This document shows positions 37,400 through 46,140 of a stretch of DNA of 64,000 nt, in pieces; position 1 is the first letter of the stretch; each line of letters opens with the position of its first letter. Location: contig NZ_JAIWZC010000001.1 of the NCBI RefSeq assembly GCF_020297485.1, forward strand, positions 3,410,001 to 3,474,000, in the 5' to 3' direction. The position numbers and the translations under genes were made by a program. This stretch comes from Enterocloster clostridioformis. Lineage in GTDB: Bacteria > Bacillota > Clostridia > Lachnospirales > Lachnospiraceae. The notes under the pieces were generated by a model that was not told the DNA's origin, made no database searches, and worked only from the letters and a program-made list of their open reading frames with translations.

Positions 37400-37861
37400 G
37401 GCCTCCAGAGGGCATCCCAGGCCGGAGGCTGTAACGAGTCGCTTGCATCTGTATCAGCCAGTGCGATGGATTTCCTGATGAGTATGCTCTATGGTGCAGT
37501 TGCGGCTACATACGAAAATGAAACAGCATTTAACCTGCCAGTGAACTTCATGAAGAATGTGACGGAGCAGGAGCGTTCAATATCCTTCATGGACTTCATG
37601 CGTGACTTATCAAGTAACACTCTGGCTTTCGAAATAGGTCGGCTGATAGGGGATTTGGCAAGTGTGCATGGAGGATTCCATCTGACACTCGGCGGGTTCG
37701 GAATATTAGCAGCCGCTGGCGTATCAGGGCAGATAGAGATAACCCCTGCAGGTATCGCAATCTTAGCAGAAGGAACTATACAGGACAAATGGAGATATCG
37801 ACATTCCATACGATATGAAGCAGTTTCGCTATCGTTGAGAAAGCTATTGCGGGTTTGGTAG
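37400..37861 (+). pseudogene. Fragment of a second toxin-tip region
   Basis: The frame opens after a TAG at about 37396 and reads RASQAGGCNESLASVSASAMDF and on through a Gly/Ala-rich hydrophobic part (HLTLGGFGILAAAGVSG) to 37861. It has no Rhs core, no ribosome site and no recognisable start. It resembles the pre-toxin linkers found between Rhs cores and toxin domains, so I read it as debris of an older module. Confidence 0.45.
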
Positions 37862-37924
37862 AACATGGAGTAACGAAACCAGTTAATATTCCATGGAATT
37901 AAAATTAATGGAGGGATATTTTAT

Positions 37925-38045
37925 ATGGATAATATGAGTAACTTGCAGGATTAACACCCTTACAGCAAGAGAATTGCATGCTTTGGTGATGAAGGATGAA
38001 TCCAAAAGTTTTCTAAATTTGGCCGTTTTGTATTATGAAATATAT
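37925..38045 (+). pseudogene. Remnant of a small gene after the fragment
   Basis: A good ribosome site (GGAGGG) and ATG (37925) give only ten codons before TAA. A shifted frame continues as LTARELHALVMKDESKSFLNLAVLYYEIY up to the repeat at 38048. Looks like a frameshifted immunity-type gene cut by the repeat. Low certainty. Confidence 0.35.
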
Positions 38046-38047
38046 TC

Positions 38048-38300
38048 GCCCGGCTTTGACGGGCGATGTCCCCTAAGGTTATGCGTTTTCCAGTACAACC
38101 TCTTTAACCTGCACACTTTTCGACCCTGGCTATATTGCCTGATTTGGGGAGAAATGCCTTTGTTCCACATCGGCTCAATGAGCTGGAATACCCGCTTCAT
38201 GGCCCATCTTTCCGAGCTGGGTCTTAAAACCGGCACACGGGCCGTTACGGTGCGTCACAGGGCCAGGAGACGGCGGGGAGGAACCGCTTGCCGGCATATG
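38048..38300 (+). repeat. Module-end repeat A, copy 1
   Basis: Starts with a GCCCGGC-TTTG/A-CGGGC hairpin, then a second (weaker) hairpin, then CACACTTTTCGACCCTG, then a segment that can encode HLSELGLKTGTRAVTVR. Homologous to 42656-42905 and, for its first half, 48925-49055. All three follow tip/immunity modules. Confidence 0.8.
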
Positions 38301-38390
38301 GTTGGGATATCCGCCCTGTTTTTCAGGAGAAATCCGGAAACAGGCTGAGTATGGCGATTGAATCAAGCTATTTTCTTGTCAGACGGAAAA

Positions 38391-38425
38391 TCAGCAGTAT
38401 TTTAGAGGCGTTGGGCGGCAGAATT
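38391..38425 (+). repeat. Short piece of repeat B
   Basis: TTTTAGAGGCG.TGGGCGGCAGAATT matches the start of repeat B at 43141 and 49062; the promoter part is missing. Confidence 0.6.
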
Positions 38426-38755
38426 AATAAGGAGCATTTGAGTGCAATTGCAAACGGGGATGGGGGTATGATTATAGCCACCGCAGTATATCGGATTTAC
38501 ACCTAAAAACGAGAAACAATATTACACAGCTATGCATTATATGGCAAATGTATCTTTATATATGTATCATAGTATGTCTGATGACAATTTATATATTCTA
38601 ATCACGAAGAACCGTGAACAAGTAACCATTAACATAATAGGAGCGGTGTGGTACATCGCGACCGCCTGCCTTGCATCAGTATACAACAAACTGATAAGCA
38701 AATTAGGCGCAAATAGCAATAAAAGCATGAGTAAAAAAGCAGGGAGGCATACGGC

Positions 38756-40069
38756 ATGTGGATTAAAAATAATATTACAGCTAAAATCATAAAGTTAACC
38801 TTACTCACAACTATTTGTATAGTATCTCTTTCTTTCTCTTCTCTGGCCAATACAAATTACTATGCCGGGGGTGAACCAGGGGTCCAGATGGGCATGCAGG
38901 TTGAAGGTCAATTAGCATACAGCCGGGGATCCAGATATTATGATGAGTTTAAACTATCAGACAATACTCTTTTAAAGAATCAGTGGCTGTGTTCGGTTTC
39001 CGATACTTACTTTAACGACTATGATATATCATGGTATTATTTTGACAAAAATGGCAGAACGCTAAAGAGGTGGCAGACAATTAATGGAAAGACATATTAT
39101 TTAGACGATAGTATTGGACAGGCAGAATATGGATGGTTTAAATATAATGAAGATTGGTATTATTTTGAACCCAATACAGGAATTATGCAGACTTCCGGTA
39201 CATATGAGAAAGATGGAATACTGTATAATATAGGTTCTGACGGAAAGGCACATTTTGCATCCGAGTATTCGGCTGAAGGTGGATGGAGGGAAGAAAATGA
39301 AAAATGGGTGTTCTACCGGGATGGAGGGAAGGTAAAGAATGATTGGATTTCTGATTTAGGCATATGGTATTATTTCGATTCCGACGGATATATGGTTGGT
39401 GACCAGATTTGCAGCATTGATGGAAATCTATATAGTTTTGCAGGAAATGGCCATATGGAAACCAACATTGAAAAATTCTATAATGGGGTCAATTATTACT
39501 TTGGTGAAGACGGGATTGGTGTGAGAAAAGCCCATAAATATGATAATATCTATCGCCATAATGAGGTTGTTCAATGGTTCAATGCTACATATGCAATCCT
39601 CACCAAATCAAATAATGGAGCATGTACCTATCTTGGGGGATATGCTAAAAATTCTTCTTTCGATTCATATGAGGGTGTATTAGAGTTACTCCAGAGAGAT
39701 TGGGGGATAACGGACAGAGCCTCCGGGGAAAATGCAGTGGCCAATCTGCTCCTGTCCGCACAAAATGCGGATCATTCAACCAAAGCCTGGTACTATAGCC
39801 GCGCCATGCAGCTAAGCGCCTGGTTCTATCTTGTAGACTACTGCACGGAACAGGAAAGCCTAGACAGGCAGTTAGAGATTGCCAAGATGATACAGCCTGA
39901 ATTTTCTTCATGGGATGACTTCAATCGCTCATACATGAATGGATACCAGAAATGGTCAAACAATGAAGAAAAAATAGAAAACCGGCAGTTTATTTATAAT
40001 TACCTTAATAAATTGGATGACGGACCGTTTACTATCAGGTGGAGTGTTTCATTAACAAAGACCTGGTAA
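38756..40069 (+). CDS. Secreted cell-wall-binding repeat protein with DUF1266 domain
   Basis: 437 residues. A signal peptide (about 1-31, ending SSLAN) is followed by choline/glucan-binding-type repeats with aromatic signatures (WYYFDKNGR, WYYFEPNTG, WVFYRDGGKV, WYYFDSDGY, NYYFGEDG) at about residues 90-260. The C-terminal ~170 residues resemble DUF1266 (LLQRDWGI, AWYYSRAMQLSAWFY, FSSWDDFNRSYMNGYQKW), a domain of unknown function. The start follows AGGGAGG by 8 bp. It sits between two Rhs modules, so it may be another effector or a surface-level protection protein; the sequence does not decide. Confidence 0.75.
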   Translation: MWIKNNITAKIIKLTLLTTICIVSLSFSSLANTNYYAGGEPGVQMGMQVEGQLAYSRGSRYYDEFKLSDNTLLKNQWLCSVSDTYFNDYDISWYYFDKNGRTLKRWQTINGKTYYLDDSIGQAEYGWFKYNEDWYYFEPNTGIMQTSGTYEKDGILYNIGSDGKAHFASEYSAEGGWREENEKWVFYRDGGKVKNDWISDLGIWYYFDSDGYMVGDQICSIDGNLYSFAGNGHMETNIEKFYNGVNYYFGEDGIGVRKAHKYDNIYRHNEVVQWFNATYAILTKSNNGACTYLGGYAKNSSFDSYEGVLELLQRDWGITDRASGENAVANLLLSAQNADHSTKAWYYSRAMQLSAWFYLVDYCTEQESLDRQLEIAKMIQPEFSSWDDFNRSYMNGYQKWSNNEEKIENRQFIYNYLNKLDDGPFTIRWSVSLTKTW

Positions 40070-40084
40070 CCATTGACTCCTTTG

Positions 40085-40150
40085 TCCTGCGTCACGCAGG
40101 AAGCGGAATCCAAACATGACCTGGCAGCTCACATGGTTTGCCAGGTCATG
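40085..40150 (+). terminator. Two hairpins after the DUF1266 gene
   Basis: TCCTGCG-tca-CGCAGGA at 40085-40101, then a perfect 12-bp stem CATGACCTGGCA / TGCCAGGTCATG at 40115-40150. No long T-run. Possible terminator or end of a lost element. Confidence 0.5.
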
Positions 40151-40158
40151 CCTGTATT

Positions 40159-40379
40159 TCAGGAGAAAAAGACTTTGAATTCGTCAAGGGAAGATGCTTG
40201 CGGGAGCCGTTTAGGCGGAGAATAGCTAATAGTGTCCAGGAGCCGGCAGACCGTCTGGACGGAAACACCGGTAAGTTCTGCGATCTGTTTTGTGGAAAAG
40301 GTCTGGCGAAGCTGGGAAACAATGTAGAATGCAAGCCTGCGGTGGTAGCTGGGCAGGAGAGAGTAGGATTCCGTTGAAA
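40159..40379 (-). pseudogene. ISL3-family transposase fragment
   Basis: On the minus strand it reads SYHRRLAFYIVSQLRQ, KQIAELTGVSVQTVCRLLD and LPQASSLDEFK, the helix-turn-helix part and the start of the DDE core of ISL3 transposases. Sequence is cut off after DEFK, where the catalytic core should continue. No inverted ends are visible. A dead remnant. Confidence 0.75.
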
Positions 40380-40517
40380 CATTTGCTGCAGGAGGGGAAG
40401 AGATAGTGCCGTTAACGAAGAGCCAGTATTACCTGTTTACCCTATAAGGGGGTATCCTGTACCTCTTGAAAGCGGTAATCATGAATCCGTTTAGTTTTAG
40501 TCCCACAGTGGGGATAA

Positions 40518-41903
40518 GTGTTGATGGAGCTGAACATCAATGGTATAATGGATACGGCATACAGCTACGGGAATGAACGCCTGACCAATGAGCGTTTCAC
40601 TGGCTGGACCGGCAACTATACCTATGACCCAAGGGGGAGTGTGACAGGTGTGACAGGAAGTGATGGATATATCTGGCAGTCGTACCGGTATAATGCCTTT
40701 GGAGATATCACGTTTGGCAAGCCGCAGTATAACAATGTCTACAGCTACAATGCGGAGAGCTTCAATCCCAATATGGATGCCCAGTATTTAAGGGCGAGAT
40801 ATTACAGCGTGAAGACAGCCGGGTTCATCAGTGAGGACAGCTACCTGGGAGATATCACAGACCCATTGACACTGAACCGATATAATTACGTTAAGGGAAG
40901 CCCTTTGAATTATATGGATCCGAGTGGACACTCTGGTTTAGATATCTTTACACCACCTAGCAAATATGTCCATACAGGTGATATACCGGTGGCAAATGAC
41001 AGTAATGCATCCTATGACATAACAAAGAAGGCAAATACGGAAGCAGCCTGTTCAATCATCAACTCTTGTATAAATGATAATCAAGGCGCATTTATGGGGG
41101 TTACAGCAGGTGTAGCATTGGTTGTACTGACGGCACCTGCTTCAGCACCTGTCCTAGCCGTAATTGGGGCTGGGATGGCAGGTGGGGCTGTTGGTATGGT
41201 TATAGGAGGGGTTCTCGAAAAAGGAATCAGCAGTGCAGATATAGCCAGGACTCTAAAAACAAAATATAATATTGACGTCACAGAACGTCAGAATCTGGAT
41301 TTGGATTCATTGCCATCCGAGGTCAAAGACTTATGCAGCCAATATGATAAGAACTTTGAAGATATGGAAGGTTATTTTAAGACAGGGTCAGTGCTCATGG
41401 GGCTGGGAGTGGCATTTTATAAGGCAGGATATTTCCTTGATTCCCTTCAAGCATCCATTGCAGAGAAATCAAAGAAGGCATATGAGAGCCTTAAAAGTTG
41501 GTTCAATAAAACATTTAAGGGGGAAAGTGGACCTGGAGTTTGGGAAAAGACTAATGAAGCGATGAGTGACGCATCCAGAAATTATCAAAAGTTTGTCACT
41601 GGTGCTGAAGATGGTATGGTTTATAAAGTAAATGATGTCAAATTTGATGGATTTAAAAACGGCATACTCATGGAAGCGAAAGGAAATTATTCACAGTTCG
41701 TAAATAAAACAACTGGAAAATTTCAAACTTGGTTTAATGGTAAAGAATCTTTAATAAGCCAAGCGAACCGGCAATTAAATGCGGCAAATGGCACTAAAAT
41801 ACAATGGTTCTTTAATGATGAGGTGTCATTAAATGCTGTAAAAGATCTGTTTAAAAATGAAGGTATAACAGATATCGAGTTAATACTTAAACCAATGCAA
41901 TAA
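40518..41903 (+). CDS. Orphan Rhs core with Tox-REase-5 nuclease tip
   Basis: 461 codons, GTG start at the breakpoint; no signal peptide or YD repeats. Residues 1-135 equal the C-terminal Rhs core, ending DPSG (DNA 40917-40928). Residues about 185-235 form a hydrophobic, Gly/Ala-rich segment. The last ~110 residues match the Tox-REase-5 pattern: FVTGAEDGMVYKVNDVKFDGF, then LMEAKGNY (Asp...Glu-x-Lys restriction-enzyme core), WFNGKESLISQANRQ and KIQWFFND. Predicted to cut DNA. Alone it lacks the delivery part, so it is a store of a tip or a silent module; recombination with the main gene through the shared core could activate it. Confidence 0.85.
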   Translation: MLMELNINGIMDTAYSYGNERLTNERFTGWTGNYTYDPRGSVTGVTGSDGYIWQSYRYNAFGDITFGKPQYNNVYSYNAESFNPNMDAQYLRARYYSVKTAGFISEDSYLGDITDPLTLNRYNYVKGSPLNYMDPSGHSGLDIFTPPSKYVHTGDIPVANDSNASYDITKKANTEAACSIINSCINDNQGAFMGVTAGVALVVLTAPASAPVLAVIGAGMAGGAVGMVIGGVLEKGISSADIARTLKTKYNIDVTERQNLDLDSLPSEVKDLCSQYDKNFEDMEGYFKTGSVLMGLGVAFYKAGYFLDSLQASIAEKSKKAYESLKSWFNKTFKGESGPGVWEKTNEAMSDASRNYQKFVTGAEDGMVYKVNDVKFDGFKNGILMEAKGNYSQFVNKTTGKFQTWFNGKESLISQANRQLNAANGTKIQWFFNDEVSLNAVKDLFKNEGITDIELILKPMQ

Positions 41904-41914
41904 GGAGTTAAAAT

Positions 41915-42610
41915 ATGATTGATACATACACAATGATATTATGGGCCAAAGCTAACAATAACAAGATAGACACTCAAACAAAACAAGTATTTGATATATT
42001 ATCTACTTTAAGTCAAGTGTCTTATCTTAGACCTAAATACCTAACAGCTAATAGAAAAAAGAATACCACAGAATTTGAATTAACTCTTGATAATGTGGAG
42101 AAACTGATTACTAAAAAACGAGATAAACAGTTTGAGGAATTGGGCTCAAAAATATCTTTTTTTACATCATTAAATGATGATGAATCTGTAGGTATTTCAA
42201 TAAGTATAGGCGTTTCCAAAGCCAAGTTTCAAAATACTATAGTGTTAGATTTAAATTTTGATTATAAAGAACAAAGCGTAGAAAAATTTGATGAATTATC
42301 GGAGGTATTTAAAAAATTAGTGAGTGTATTTGCCCCTTTTTATGGCTGTATTACAAGTAGGAGTAATAGTAGTATGTTCGATACATATTATGATAAGATT
42401 AATAACTCTCCAACTTCAATTTTTGATATAAATTATTGGGGTGAAGATATTGTTAATGATTTACCAATTAGCGAAATACGAAAAAAGGTTTTTGAATGTA
42501 TAGAGATTAATAGTGGGTATTACATTAGATTACAAAAGGAACCGATTAATATATCTAATATAAATCATATGAAATTACAAAAAGATATAAATTGTTTACT
42601 TGGATTTTAA
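41915..42610 (+). CDS. Imm52-like immunity protein for the Tox-REase-5 tip
   Basis: 231 residues, soluble, AT-rich DNA, starting 11 bp after the toxin stop with an AAGGAG site. Size, the alpha+beta pattern and the C-terminal GYYIRLQKEP and WGEDIV features resemble the Imm52 family, which is known as a neighbour of Tox-REase-5 toxins. It should bind and block the nuclease in the cytoplasm. The family assignment is from memory of the pattern; the immunity role follows from position. Confidence 0.7.
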   Translation: MIDTYTMILWAKANNNKIDTQTKQVFDILSTLSQVSYLRPKYLTANRKKNTTEFELTLDNVEKLITKKRDKQFEELGSKISFFTSLNDDESVGISISIGVSKAKFQNTIVLDLNFDYKEQSVEKFDELSEVFKKLVSVFAPFYGCITSRSNSSMFDTYYDKINNSPTSIFDINYWGEDIVNDLPISEIRKKVFECIEINSGYYIRLQKEPINISNINHMKLQKDINCLLGF

Positions 42611-42655
42611 AATGGAACAGGGTTGAGTTATATTTTTTAGCCATTCAAATTACTT

Positions 42656-42905
42656 GCCCGGCTTTGTCGGGTAATGTCCTCCGGCTGGGTGGCATCAAGC
42701 CACCCGGCCTTTAACCCGCACACTTTTCGACCCTGACAATTCCGCTTGATTTGGAGGAAAATCTTCCTGATACACATCGAGCCAGAAAGCCAAAATACCT
42801 GCCTCATGGTACATCTTTCCGAGGTGGGCCTTAAAGCTGGCACACGGGCGGTCACGGTGCGTTACAGGGGTAAGAGAATGGCGGGTAGAGATAGGGTATC
42901 GGTGT
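42656..42905 (+). repeat. Module-end repeat A, copy 2
   Basis: Same order as copy 1: GCCCGGC-TTTG-tCGGGT hairpin, a second hairpin with a different stem (GGGTGGC / GCCACCC), CACACTTTTCGACCCTG, then a segment encoding HLSEVGLKAGTRAVTVRYR. Differences from copy 1 in the last part are mostly at third codon positions. Confidence 0.8.
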
Positions 42906-43140
42906 TCGGACGGAAAGCTGCTCTGTTTTTCAGTAAATAAATGATATTCGATGATTGAGCCTGACTGAATTAAAGGTTTTTCTTGCCAAAAGCCGGGAAA
43001 TGCCTTAAAACCGTGGGTCTCAGCAGTATCTGCGCTGTCTGCTGGTATAAGTTTTTCTGGAAACCCGGAGAAAGTTATTCAAAAAACAAGGGCATCCAGC
43101 ATAACAAATTCCGGCTTTTCCACCCAGCGAATTCCATGTT

Positions 43141-43368
43141 TTCAGCGATGCTTTAGAGATGCCGGGTGGCAGAATTCTGAAAACCACAAAAGCTGGGTGC
43201 CGCCAAGCCACCCATGAATAACGATTTTCATCCTTTTTCGACCCATTGAAATTCATTCGTCAGTAAGATTTCAGTAAAAAAAACGCAAGGGAATTGAAAT
43301 TGACACTTCGGATAGTTCCATGGTACAATGGCGCACACCCGGGGGTTTAAGGGGGTAAAAACACACCG
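43141..43368 (+). repeat. Repeat B, copy 1 (with outward promoter)
   Basis: About 225 bp homologous to 49062-49278, from TTTAGAG.TGCCGGGTGGCAGAAT through a GGGTGGC...GCCACCC stem to ACACCCGGGGGTTTAAGGGGGT and AAACACACC. Confidence 0.8.
43300..43329 (+). promoter_or_regulatory. Promoter in repeat B, copy 1
   Basis: TTGACA, 18 bp, TACAAT, both conserved with copy 2 although the spacer differs. Reads to the right, toward the IS66 element. Confidence 0.7.
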
Positions 43369-43432
43369 TTTTCTATGCCCTGGAAACACAGATATTGCAG
43401 AAAGAAGAACAGAAAAAAAGAACACTGCCGAT

Positions 43433-43596
43433 GAGGGTATGAAAAAAAGTCTGTAAATTGAAATCTTCTATGATAGGTTAATGAGAAAGGTAGGTGGCTG
43501 TCGTGACCACCTACCTTTACTATACGGATGCTTTTGGCTTCTGTCAAGATATTTTGGAAAGATCTATCAAATGTGGTACACTTCTGATATAAGATC
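43433..43596. repeat. Solo end of the IS256-like element
   Basis: A 164-bp inverted copy of 53501-53664, the right end of the IS256-like element, with very few changes. It includes a strong hairpin (GGTAGGTGG / CCACCTACC). The IS66 element begins at the next base. Confidence 0.9.
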
Positions 43597-43662
43597 GTAA
43601 GCGTCAAATAAGATGGTGGATAGAAAAATAACCACTAACCCTCTATACTAAAAGGGCAGTGG

Positions 43663-45231
43663 TTATCGGCAACGTTCCTGTACCATGGGATCCCATGGCA
43701 GATAGTCATCCAGATATTCCGGATTTTCGAGAAATCTACTCCCCGGCATATCTGCCAGGATATACTTGATGTATTTCATTGCATCCAGGCCGTTGGCTTT
43801 GGCTGTTTCTACCAGGGTGTAGATTCCCGCACTTGCGGCAGCACCCTTCGGACTTCCGGCAAACAGCCAGTTCTTCCGGCCGATCACAAAGGGGCGGATA
43901 CAGTTCTCCGCAAGGGAATTGCTGATGGAGCAGTTTCCATCCCCAAGATAGTTGAAGAACTCCTGCCGGTTGTTCAGGGCATACTGGAAAGCGGTATGGA
44001 GCTTCGACTTTGGCAATTCCCCGGCAGAGCTTATCTCTGCCCACGACCAGAAAGCCTCGAGGAGCGGCTTCTCGCGGTCAAGTCGTTCTTTTTTCTTTTG
44101 TTCCGGGGGAAGGCCGTCCAGTTCCTTTTCTATCTCAAACAGTTTATTCAGACGAATGACTGCTTCCGCAGGTTTTGAGGCTTCCGGGCCATGGATGTCT
44201 TTTGGCAGCGCGTCCACAAAAGCGCGGCGCAGATGTGTGTAACACAGACATCTCGTAACCCCTTTCACCCCATTATACCCGGAATAAGCATCCGTATGGA
44301 TATATCCGGTATAGCCTTTTAAAAATGTTTCCGGATATTTCCCACCCCTCCCCGGCTGGTACTCAAAATACCGGACCGGCCGTTTGCTGTCCCTGGTGCT
44401 GCAGTACACCCACATATAGGAATCCGAAGTGTTCTTCCTCCCTGGTTCCTTCAGCACCTGCACGTGGGTCTCGTCGATATGCAGATATCCCTGCTTTAGA
44501 AGTTCCCGTCTGAGATGGGAGACCACATGGGAAAGCCAGTCCCGGCAGACGGCCAGGAGCCAGTTTGACATCGTTGCCCTGCTTAAAGACAGCCCCATGG
44601 CTTCCCATTCCTTTTCCTGACGGTATAAGGGGATGCCCAGTTCAAACTTCTGATGGACAAGCCATGCGATCGTGGAAGCAGATGCAAGGGAGTGCATGAC
44701 CGGAGGATGGGGCACCGGGGATTTCTCCATATAAGGCGTCCCGTTTTTGCGGCATGCCCTGCATTCATAGGTTTCCCGGTAATGGTCAACCACTTTGAGG
44801 CTGGCAGGGATGAACTGTACCTCGGTACGCACAAACTCCTCACCAACTTTTACCATGGTACCTCCGCATCTCTCACAGATCTGTTCACTTTCATCGATCG
44901 TGTGGAGCACTTTGCTGCGGGGAATGTCTTTTATCAGTTTTTCCCGCTGGCCGGCATATTTCCTTTTACGCAGATGTTTTTCGACCTCCACCAGATCCGG
45001 CTCATGGGCATCCGGCTCAGCACAGGATTCCATTTCATTAAAAAGAGACATCTGTCCCTCTATTTCAAGGGCAGACGTCTTCTCTGATTTTATTCCATAA
45101 AGTTTACGGGTAAGGAAATCAACCTGCTCCCTAAGGAGCCGGACCTGCTGTTCCAGTTCTTTGATCTGCTTTTGGTACTCCTGCTCTGTATCCTGCATGG
45201 GCTGAAAACCTTCCTGTTCTGATAAATTCAT
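43663..45231 (-). CDS. tnpC: IS66 transposase TnpC
   Basis: 522 residues. An N-terminal leucine-zipper-like coiled coil (about 15-60) and a zinc-finger region (CERCGG...CRAC, about 140-185) are followed by the DDE core: HIDETHVQV, HTDAYSGY, and NSLAENCIRPFVIGRKNWLF with the Glu. A C-terminal DYLPWDP motif follows. Full length for the family. Confidence 0.95.
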   Translation of the reverse strand: MNLSEQEGFQPMQDTEQEYQKQIKELEQQVRLLREQVDFLTRKLYGIKSEKTSALEIEGQMSLFNEMESCAEPDAHEPDLVEVEKHLRKRKYAGQREKLIKDIPRSKVLHTIDESEQICERCGGTMVKVGEEFVRTEVQFIPASLKVVDHYRETYECRACRKNGTPYMEKSPVPHPPVMHSLASASTIAWLVHQKFELGIPLYRQEKEWEAMGLSLSRATMSNWLLAVCRDWLSHVVSHLRRELLKQGYLHIDETHVQVLKEPGRKNTSDSYMWVYCSTRDSKRPVRYFEYQPGRGGKYPETFLKGYTGYIHTDAYSGYNGVKGVTRCLCYTHLRRAFVDALPKDIHGPEASKPAEAVIRLNKLFEIEKELDGLPPEQKKKERLDREKPLLEAFWSWAEISSAGELPKSKLHTAFQYALNNRQEFFNYLGDGNCSISNSLAENCIRPFVIGRKNWLFAGSPKGAAASAGIYTLVETAKANGLDAMKYIKYILADMPGSRFLENPEYLDDYLPWDPMVQERCR

Positions 45232-45262
45232 TATACCATAAAACAGCAGGATTTTCCAGCAT

Positions 45263-45637
45263 TTACAAGGAATTCCCGGGGTTTTCAGGCTTCGGGGGAA
45301 CCCAGCTGCGGACCGCTTTTGGCTGCTCCGGGTTCAGGCCCTCCAGCAGCCAGCGGAGCTGCTGGTGGGAGATCTGTCTGGCTTCTTCGCCCGTCCGCGG
45401 CCATTGGAGGCGGCCGTTTTCGTAGCGCTTATAGAACAGGCAGAAGCCGTCCCCTTCATAATGGACTGCCTTGATCCGGTCCGCCCGTTTCCCGCAGAAA
45501 AGGAACAGGGAATTGCTGTAAGGGTCAAGCTGAAAGCTGTACTGGATGATATCCACCAGACCGTCCAGCTGTTTTCTCATATCTGTGTACCCGGTGCGCA
45601 GATAGATCTTTTCCACCCGGGAGAGGTCACCTAACAT
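45263..45637 (-). CDS. tnpB: IS66 accessory protein TnpB
   Basis: 124 residues. Signatures KIYLRTGYTDMRKQLDGL, LFLFCGKRADRIKAVHYEGDGFCLFYKR and W.R. near the end are those of IS66 Orf2 (TnpB), which IS66 elements need for transposition but whose mechanism is not clear. Overlaps tnpA by 7 bp. Confidence 0.95.
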   Translation of the reverse strand: MLGDLSRVEKIYLRTGYTDMRKQLDGLVDIIQYSFQLDPYSNSLFLFCGKRADRIKAVHYEGDGFCLFYKRYENGRLQWPRTGEEARQISHQQLRWLLEGLNPEQPKAVRSWVPPKPENPGNSL

Positions 45638-46026
45638 GATCTCACCGCTTTCAGAATGGTCTCCAGCAACTCGCGGGGCGTATCTTCAAAGAGGTCAACA
45701 GTCACCGTACCGGCACGGAGTACTGCTGCAGGAGCGGCACAGGGATCCTGCCTGCCGTGAAGGGATACCTCCGTAAATTCCGGAGCCGCATCCGGAATCA
45801 ACGCAGTCTGCTCCATGACCGGCCTGCATCCATGACTCTTTCGGGGCAGTTCTTCAAGCGCCAGTTTCCGGATCTTTGCGATCCAGTAGTAATAGCTTTT
45901 TAGGGAGATATGATGTTGTTCGCACCATGCCTGGTTTGTTAGACCGGAGGCTCTGCATTGCCGGATCACGTCCAGCCAGTACTGAAGTTTTACCTGTTTA
46001 TCCGGAGTTAAAGCGGAAATGTCCAT
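45631..46026 (-). CDS. tnpA: IS66 accessory protein TnpA
   Basis: 131 residues with a helix-turn-helix near residues 15-45 (RQCRASGLTNQAWCEQHHIS, SYYYWIAKIRK), matching IS66 Orf1. The last part is variable. First gene of the IS66 operon. Confidence 0.9.
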   Translation of the reverse strand: MDISALTPDKQVKLQYWLDVIRQCRASGLTNQAWCEQHHISLKSYYYWIAKIRKLALEELPRKSHGCRPVMEQTALIPDAAPEFTEVSLHGRQDPCAAPAAVLRAGTVTVDLFEDTPRELLETILKAVRSC

Positions 46027-46140
46027 TGGTATTCTCCTTTATCTGGATTTAGAGTTTTGGGAGGGAACTCTAAAAACTCTAACCCCAAGTTTACAAGAGA
46101 ACGCCAAATATTTCACTACACGTTCTTATTTGACGCTTAC

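Larger units (their letters stand above)
43597..46140 (-). mobile_element. IS66-family insertion sequence, complete
   Basis: 2544 bp bounded by inverted repeats GTAAGCGTCAAATAAGA, the GTAAGCG type of IS66. It contains tnpA, tnpB and tnpC on the minus strand. The 8 bp on the two sides (ATAAGATC and GGAAGGAT) do not match, so a rearrangement has followed insertion. Confidence 0.92.

Noticed and set aside
38048..38300. Repeat A as a CRISPR-like or attachment array
   Set aside because: Only three distant copies with unequal lengths, no short regular spacers, no integrase or cas gene nearby.
40138..40377. 79-codon plus-strand frame
   Set aside because: Opposite strand of an ISL3 transposase fragment that gives a convincing minus-strand match.
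43597..46140. IS66 with a simple 8-bp target duplication
   Set aside because: The flanking 8-mers ATAAGATC and GGAAGGAT do not match.
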